Shown in pieces: positions 58,807 through 64,000 of a DNA stretch of 64,000 bases. The notes below the pieces were generated by a model. The model worked only from the letters and a program-made list of their open reading frames with translations. It was not told where the DNA came from and made no database searches. The position numbers were made by a program, and so were the translations under genes. Origin of the DNA: Actinomycetota bacterium (lineage in GTDB: Bacteria > Actinomycetota > Thermoleophilia > Gaiellales > Gaiellaceae); the NCBI GenBank assembly GCA_004366385.1, contig SIRU01000033.1:1-64000 (forward strand). The letters are read 5' to 3'. Numbering within the stretch: position 1 is the stretch's first letter; each line of letters begins with the position of its first letter.

Positions 58807-59385
58807 CTACGCCGGGGCGTCGGCCGAGGTCCGGAGCCCGAGCTCGCCGGCGATGGGCTGCAGCGCTGCGACGACGTTCCGGATGTGCTCGTCCAGCTCG
58901 AGCCCGAGGAGCTCCGCGCCCGCGTACACCTCGTCGCGGTGCACGCCCGCGGCGAACGACGGCTGCTTGAGCTTCTTCTTCACCGACTTCGGCTCCAGCC
59001 CGTCGAGGCCGGTCGGCCGCACGAGCCCGCACGCGTGCACGAAGCCGGAGAGCTCGTCGCACGCGAACAGCGTCTTCTTGAGCTGGGTGTCCCGCGGCAT
59101 GGCGAGGTGCTCGGCGTGCGAGAGCACCGCCTCGATCAGCTCCTCCGGGTAGCCCTCCTCGCGCAGGATCGGCGCTCCGTCCTGCGGGTGCTTGTCGAGC
59201 GTGGGGTGGATCTCGTAGTCGAAGTCGTGGAGCAGGGCGGTCGCGCGCCAGAAGCCTTCGTCCTCGCCGTAGTGCCGCGCATACCAGCCGACCGAGGCCT
59301 CGACGGCGAGCGCGTGCCGCAGCAGCGCCTCGCTCTTGGTGTATCGCGTGAGGGTCTCCCACGCCTGCTCCCGGGTAGGCCGCAC
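58807..59385 (-). CDS. HD domain phosphohydrolase
   Basis: HALAVEASVGWYARHYGEDEGFWRATALLHDFDYEIHP; VLSHAEH. Confidence 0.92.
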   Translation of the reverse strand: MRPTREQAWETLTRYTKSEALLRHALAVEASVGWYARHYGEDEGFWRATALLHDFDYEIHPTLDKHPQDGAPILREEGYPEELIEAVLSHAEHLAMPRDTQLKKTLFACDELSGFVHACGLVRPTGLDGLEPKSVKKKLKQPSFAAGVHRDEVYAGAELLGLELDEHIRNVVAALQPIAGELGLRTSADAPA

Positions 59386-59392
59386 GGGCGAG

Positions 59393-59399
59393 TACGATA
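59393..59399. promoter_or_regulatory. Putative bidirectional -10 element TACGATA (S9 peptidase + / HD protein -)
   Basis: - TATCGT 8 nt from GTG 59385; + TACGAT 13 nt from TTG 59412. Confidence 0.5.
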
Positions 59400-59411
59400 C
59401 CGCCGCCGCCG

Positions 59412-61385
59412 TTGGATCTCGCCTCTCGCCAACCCACCGTTGCTCCGTACGGGGCCTGGAGCTCGCCCATCTCGGCCGAGCTGGTCGCGCGCGCCGGCAC
59501 GCGGCTCTCCGGAGCCTGGCTCGAGAACGGGACCGCGTGGTGGCTCGAGGGCCGCCCCGCGGAGAGCGGTCGCGTCGTGCTCATGAGGGCGGAGCCGGGC
59601 GGCGCGCCGGAGGAGGTGACGCCGGACGGCTTCAACGTGCGGACGATGGTGCACGAGTACGGCGGCGGCGCGTTCACGCTCCACGCGGGGACGGCGTTCT
59701 GCTCCAACTTCGCGGATCAGCGCCTGTACCGGGTCGAGCCCGGCGGCGAGCCCGTCCCGATCACGCCCGACGTGACGGGCTCCCGCCACCGGTACGCGGA
59801 CGGGCGAGTGACGCCGGACGGCGCGCTCTGGATCGGTGTCCGCGAGCGGCACGAGGGCGACGGCTCGCGCGCCGTCGTCAACGAGCTCGTGGCCGTGCCG
59901 ACTGACGGCTCGGCGGAGCCGAGGATCGTCGCGCGCGGGCGCGACTTCTACTCCAGCCCCCGGATCTCACCGGGCGGGCGGACGCTCTCGTTTCTCGCGT
60001 GGGATCTGCCGTGGATGCCGTGGGACGGCTGCGAGCTGTTCGTCGCCGAGCTCGCGGGCGACGGCACGCTCGGCGACCCGGAGCTCGTGGCCGGGCACGA
60101 CGGCGAGGAGGCGATCTGGCAGCCGGACTGGACTCCCGCGGGCGATCTCGTCTTCGCGAGCGACCGCAGCGGCTGGTGGAACCTCGAGCGGATACGCGGC
60201 GAGGAGCGGGACGTCCTGCACGCGGCGGAGGCGGAGTTCGGGTACCCGGCCTGGGTCTTCGGGATGCGCTCCTGGGACGTGCTCGGCGACGGCCGCATCG
60301 TCTGCTGCTACGAGCAGGGCGGACGCACGCGCTTCGCCGTCCTCGACCCCGGCACCGGTGCGCTCGAGCCGCTCGCGCTCGAGCACGACGCGCTCCGAGG
60401 CGGGCCGTACGTGAGCGCGGAAGGCTCGCGCGTCCTGCTCGTCGCGGGCTCCGCCACCATCCCGACGCAGGTTGCGCTCCACGAGCTCGCCGACGGCTCG
60501 ACGCAGGTGCTGCGCGCGAGCGCCCAGGTGCCGGTCGACGAGGCCTACTTCTCCGTCCCGCGCACACTCGAGTTCGCGACCGACGGGGGTCTCACCGCGC
60601 ACGCGCTCTTCTACCCTCCGGTGAATCCCGAGCACGAGGGGCCGGGGCACGAGGCGCCGCCGCTGATCGTGTCGAGCCACGGCGGCCCGACTGGGCACGC
60701 GAGCCCGATCTTCGACCTCGAGACCCAGTTCTGGACGAGCCGCGGCTTCGGCGTCGTGGACGTGAACTACGGCGGCTCCACCGGCTACGGCCGCGCGTAC
60801 CGGGAGCGGCTCAACGGGCAGTGGGGCGTCGTCGACCTCCGGGACTGCGTGCACGCCGCCCGCCACCTCGTCGCGCTCGGCGAGGCCGATCCCGCGCGGC
60901 TGCTCATCCGCGGCGGCTCCGCCGGCGGCTACACGACGATCTGCGCGCTCACGTTCACCGACGAGTTCGCCGCCGGCGCCGCGTACTTCGGGATCGCCGA
61001 CCTCGAGCAGTTCGGCGGCGGCGAGACGCACAAGTTCGAGCTCGAGTACGAGCACACGCTCGTCGGGCCGTACCCCGAGGCCGCGGAGCTGTACCGCGAA
61101 CGGAGCCCGATCCACTTCGTCGACCGGATCTCGACGCCGATGCTCGTGCTCCAGGGCGTCGACGACAAGATCGTGCCGCCCACGCAGGCGGAGCTCATCG
61201 TCGGCGCGCTGCGCGAGCGTGGGATCCCGCACGCGTACCTCCTCTTCGAGGGGGAGGGCCACGGGTTCCGGCGGGCGGAGACGATCGTCACGGCGCTGGA
61301 GGCGGAGCTCTCGTTCTACGCGCAGATCCTCGGGCTGCCGCTCGCGAACGGCGTTCCCACGCTCGCGATCGAGCATCTCTCCTGA
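59412..61385 (+). CDS. S9 family prolyl oligopeptidase
   Basis: NYGGSTGYGRAYRERLNGQWGVVDLRDC; LIRGGSAGGYTTICALTF; LVLQGVDDKIVPPTQAELI. Confidence 0.95.
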   Translation: MDLASRQPTVAPYGAWSSPISAELVARAGTRLSGAWLENGTAWWLEGRPAESGRVVLMRAEPGGAPEEVTPDGFNVRTMVHEYGGGAFTLHAGTAFCSNFADQRLYRVEPGGEPVPITPDVTGSRHRYADGRVTPDGALWIGVRERHEGDGSRAVVNELVAVPTDGSAEPRIVARGRDFYSSPRISPGGRTLSFLAWDLPWMPWDGCELFVAELAGDGTLGDPELVAGHDGEEAIWQPDWTPAGDLVFASDRSGWWNLERIRGEERDVLHAAEAEFGYPAWVFGMRSWDVLGDGRIVCCYEQGGRTRFAVLDPGTGALEPLALEHDALRGGPYVSAEGSRVLLVAGSATIPTQVALHELADGSTQVLRASAQVPVDEAYFSVPRTLEFATDGGLTAHALFYPPVNPEHEGPGHEAPPLIVSSHGGPTGHASPIFDLETQFWTSRGFGVVDVNYGGSTGYGRAYRERLNGQWGVVDLRDCVHAARHLVALGEADPARLLIRGGSAGGYTTICALTFTDEFAAGAAYFGIADLEQFGGGETHKFELEYEHTLVGPYPEAAELYRERSPIHFVDRISTPMLVLQGVDDKIVPPTQAELIVGALRERGIPHAYLLFEGEGHGFRRAETIVTALEAELSFYAQILGLPLANGVPTLAIEHLS

Positions 61386-61432
61386 CGCCCGTTCCTACTC
61401 TCGTGTCCCCGGCCTCTACGATTCCCCGCGCC

Positions 61433-62713
61433 ATGCAGTCGTTCGTCATCGAGGGAGGCCGCCCGCTCTCCGGCACCGTCACGGCCTCCGGCAACAAGAA
61501 CGGGGCGCTCCCGATCCTCGCCGCCAGCGTGATGGCCTCAGGCGAGGTCCGGCTCTCGAACGTGCCGCGGATCCGCGACGTCGAGACGATGGTGGAGCTG
61601 ATTGCAGACCTCGGCGCCGACATCGAGTGGACGGGCCCGAACGACGTCCGCGTCGACGCAGCCGGGATGTCGCGGACGAGCCTCGACCCGCTCCTCTCGC
61701 GGGAGATCCGCGCGTCGTTCCTGCTCGCCGGGCCGCTGCTCGCGCGCTTCGGGCGCGTCACCGTCCCCCCGCCCGGGGGCGACGTCATCGGGCGCCGTCG
61801 CCTCGACACGCACATCCACGCCTTCCAGGAGCTCGGCGTGGAGGTCGAGCTGAACGGCGCCTACGAGATGCAGACGGACGGCCTGCGCGGGACGCGCGTC
61901 TACCTCGACGAGGCGTCGGTCTCGGGGACGGAGAGCGCGATCATGGCGGCGGTTCTGGCCGAGGGGGAGACCTCGGTCGTGCACGCGGCATGCGAGCCGC
62001 ACATCCAGGACCTGTGCCGCTTCCTGACCCGGCTCGGCGCCGACATCGAGGGGATCGGGTCGAACGTCGTGCGCATCCGCGGCGTCGACGAGCTCGGCGG
62101 CGGCGAGCACCGGATCGGGCCGGAGCACATCGAGGTCGCGAGCTTCGCGGCGCTCGCCGCGCTCACAGGCGGGGATCTCACGATCGAGGACGTCGAGGCC
62201 GACGACCTGGTCGGGATCCTGCCCGCGTTCCGGAAGCTCGGCATCCGCCTGGACGTCGAGGGCCGCACGCTGCGGGTCACGCCCGAGCAGGATCTGCGCG
62301 TCGTCGATGACCTCGGCGGCCAGATCCCCAAGATCGAGAGCGGCGTCTGGCCGGCGTTCCCCACCGACCTGACCTCGATCGCGCTGACGTGCGCGACGCA
62401 GTGCCACGGGACGATCCTCGTGTTCGAGAAGATGTTCGAGGGCCGGCTCGTCTTCGTGGACAAGCTCGTCTCGATGGGAGCGCGCATCATCGTCTGCGAC
62501 CCGCACCGCGCCGTCGTCACCGGGCCGGCGCAGCTCTACGGGCAGCGGCTCGAGAGCCCGGACATCCGCGCCGGCATGGCCATGCTCATCGCCGCGCTGT
62601 GCGCGGAGGGCGAGTCGACGATCGGGAACATCGGTCAGATCGACCGCGGGTACGAGCGGATCGACGAGCGGCTGCGCTCCCTCGGCGCGGCGATCGAGAG
62701 GGTCGAGCGCTGA
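61433..62713 (+). CDS. murA: UDP-N-acetylglucosamine 1-carboxyvinyltransferase
   Basis: FVIEGGRPLSGTVTASGNKNGALPILAASVM; PPGGDVIGRRRLDTHIHAFQELG; YERIDERLRSLGAAIERV. Confidence 0.95.
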   Translation: MQSFVIEGGRPLSGTVTASGNKNGALPILAASVMASGEVRLSNVPRIRDVETMVELIADLGADIEWTGPNDVRVDAAGMSRTSLDPLLSREIRASFLLAGPLLARFGRVTVPPPGGDVIGRRRLDTHIHAFQELGVEVELNGAYEMQTDGLRGTRVYLDEASVSGTESAIMAAVLAEGETSVVHAACEPHIQDLCRFLTRLGADIEGIGSNVVRIRGVDELGGGEHRIGPEHIEVASFAALAALTGGDLTIEDVEADDLVGILPAFRKLGIRLDVEGRTLRVTPEQDLRVVDDLGGQIPKIESGVWPAFPTDLTSIALTCATQCHGTILVFEKMFEGRLVFVDKLVSMGARIIVCDPHRAVVTGPAQLYGQRLESPDIRAGMAMLIAALCAEGESTIGNIGQIDRGYERIDERLRSLGAAIERVER

Positions 62714-63207
62714 CCCGCGAGGGCGCTGCCGCCGTCACGCTCGCCCGAGGAGGCGAGAGCAGCGTGGCGACCGGGGTGGCCGTCCTCGACCACCTGCTCC
62801 TGGAGCTCGCCCGGGCGGGACGCTTCGAGCTCCAACTCGAGATCGCGCCCGACGAGCCCGAGTCGGAGGTCGCCGCCGCCGGGGCGGCGCTCGGGGAGGC
62901 GCTCCGCCCACTGCTCGGCGCGGAGGACGCGCCGGGTCGCGGCGTCGGCATCGTCGCCGCGGACGAGGCGCTCGCGATGGTCGTCGTCGAGGCTTCCGGG
63001 GCACCGCTCGTCGCCTCGAACGCCGACCTCACGTCGACGCGCGCCGGCGGCCTGCGCAAGGACCTCGCCGCCGCGTTCCTCGAGGAGCTCGCGGGCACCG
63101 CGGGCCTGACGATCCACGTCCGGCTGTTCGAGGGCGAGGACTCGCAGCACGTCCTCGAGGCCATCTTCAAGGCGCTGGGCGCCGCGCTCGCCGACGCCTG
63201 CGCCTGA
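62710..63207 (+). CDS. HisB (imidazoleglycerol-phosphate dehydratase)-like protein lacking metal-binding motif 1; probable CTG start
   Basis: TGVAVLDHLLLELARAGRFEL; AADEALAMVVVEASGAPLV; GLTIHVRLFEGEDSQHVLEAIFKALGAAL. Confidence 0.8.
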   Translation: MTREGAAAVTLARGGESSVATGVAVLDHLLLELARAGRFELQLEIAPDEPESEVAAAGAALGEALRPLLGAEDAPGRGVGIVAADEALAMVVVEASGAPLVASNADLTSTRAGGLRKDLAAAFLEELAGTAGLTIHVRLFEGEDSQHVLEAIFKALGAALADACA

Positions 63208-63228
63208 CAACCAGGGAAAGGAGCCCCC

Positions 63229-63618
63229 GTGGCCGAGAAAGAGGTGATCAAGACCGACACGGCGCCCGGCCCGTTCGGCGGCGCGCCGTACAACCAGGCG
63301 ATCCGCCTCGGCGACCTCGTGTTCGTCGCCGGGCAGCTGGGCGTCTCCCTCGAGACGAACGAGCTCGTCGGGCCCGGGATCGCGGAGCAGACCGAGCAGG
63401 CGATGCGGAACCTCGGCGCGATCCTCGAGGCCGCCGGGAGCAGCCTGGACAAGCTCCTGAAGACGACGGTCTTCCTCGTCGACCTCGCCGACTTCGGCGG
63501 CATGAACGAGGTCTACGCGCGCCACGTGGGAGACCAACCGCCCGCCCGCTCGACGATCGGGATCGCCCAGCTTCCGGTCGGCGGCCGCGTCGAGATCGAG
63601 GGGATCGCGCACGTCTGA
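63229..63618 (+). CDS. ridA: RidA family reactive intermediate deaminase
   Basis: GPFGGAPYNQAIRLGDLVFVAGQLGVS; GTWYM-equivalent C-terminus PPARSTIGIAQLPVGGRVEIEGIAHV; SD AAAGGAG. Confidence 0.95.
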   Translation: MAEKEVIKTDTAPGPFGGAPYNQAIRLGDLVFVAGQLGVSLETNELVGPGIAEQTEQAMRNLGAILEAAGSSLDKLLKTTVFLVDLADFGGMNEVYARHVGDQPPARSTIGIAQLPVGGRVEIEGIAHV

Positions 63619-64000
63619 CGCCGTTCTCGTCCGGGACGCGACGCTGAACGACCCGGCCGCGATTGCGCGGGCCCGTGTGCTGTCGTGGCAGCACGCCTAT
63701 GCGCACGTCTTCCCGGCCGAGGCGCTCATGGGCCTCACGCCGGAGACGGGGCTCGACTGGTGGACGCGGGCGGTCGAGGAGCCCTACCCGCACATGCACA
63801 CGCTGGTCGCCGAGGTGGGTGGCGAGGTCGTCGGTTTCGCACAGCTCGGCGCGGTCCGCGAGGAGGACGTCGCCGGGCTCGGGGAGCTGTTCGCGATCTA
63901 CGTCCGGCCGGAGGCGTGGGGTCGCGGGGCTGGGCAGGCGCTGATGGCCGAGACGCTCGCGCGGCTGCGCGCGGAGGGCTTCCCGGAGGCGATCCTGTGG
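63611..64000 (+). CDS. GNAT family N-acetyltransferase, truncated by window end; start codon unclear (possible ACG)
   Basis: VLVRDATLNDPAAIARARVLSWQHAYAHVFPAEALMGL ... LGELFAIYVRPEAWGRGAGQALMAETLARL. Confidence 0.82.

Overview
High-GC bacterial chromosome window, almost entirely coding, with no rRNA, recognisable tRNA, CRISPR array, transposase or phage module that I could see. Gene content suggests a deep-branching actinobacterium, perhaps Thermoleophilia-like; this is inference only. Most genes are housekeeping: efp, a carboxyltransferase-like/BCCP fusion plus accC, nusB, polyprenyl synthase, tlyA, nadK, recN, pyrG, ald, deoB, deoA, mutM, recO, glyS, PPDK and its regulator, murA, ridA, and a DNA-damage mutasome (imuB-like, DUF6504-like, dnaE2) with two LexA-type boxes. 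Main observations: (1) about 30 genes have a TANNNT -10-like hexamer 6-10 nt before the start codon and usually no Shine-Dalgarno, suggesting leaderless transcription; at four divergent gene pairs the opposed -10 elements overlap, suggesting bidirectional promoters. (2) A PycB/OadA-like domain that appears to lack every metal ligand is fused to an intact BCCP beside accC. (3) A HisB-like protein lacking its first HHxxxE motif sits between murA and ridA. (4) Dispersed palindrome families, one of which supplies the stop codon of three genes and lies in frame inside dnaE2. (5) A repeated 79-bp element with a GNRA-loop hairpin. (6) Microproteins, candidate operators, a possible Mn2+ riboswitch upstream of a TerC gene, and four genes lacking a canonical start codon. 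All calls come from reading motifs by eye; no database search was run.
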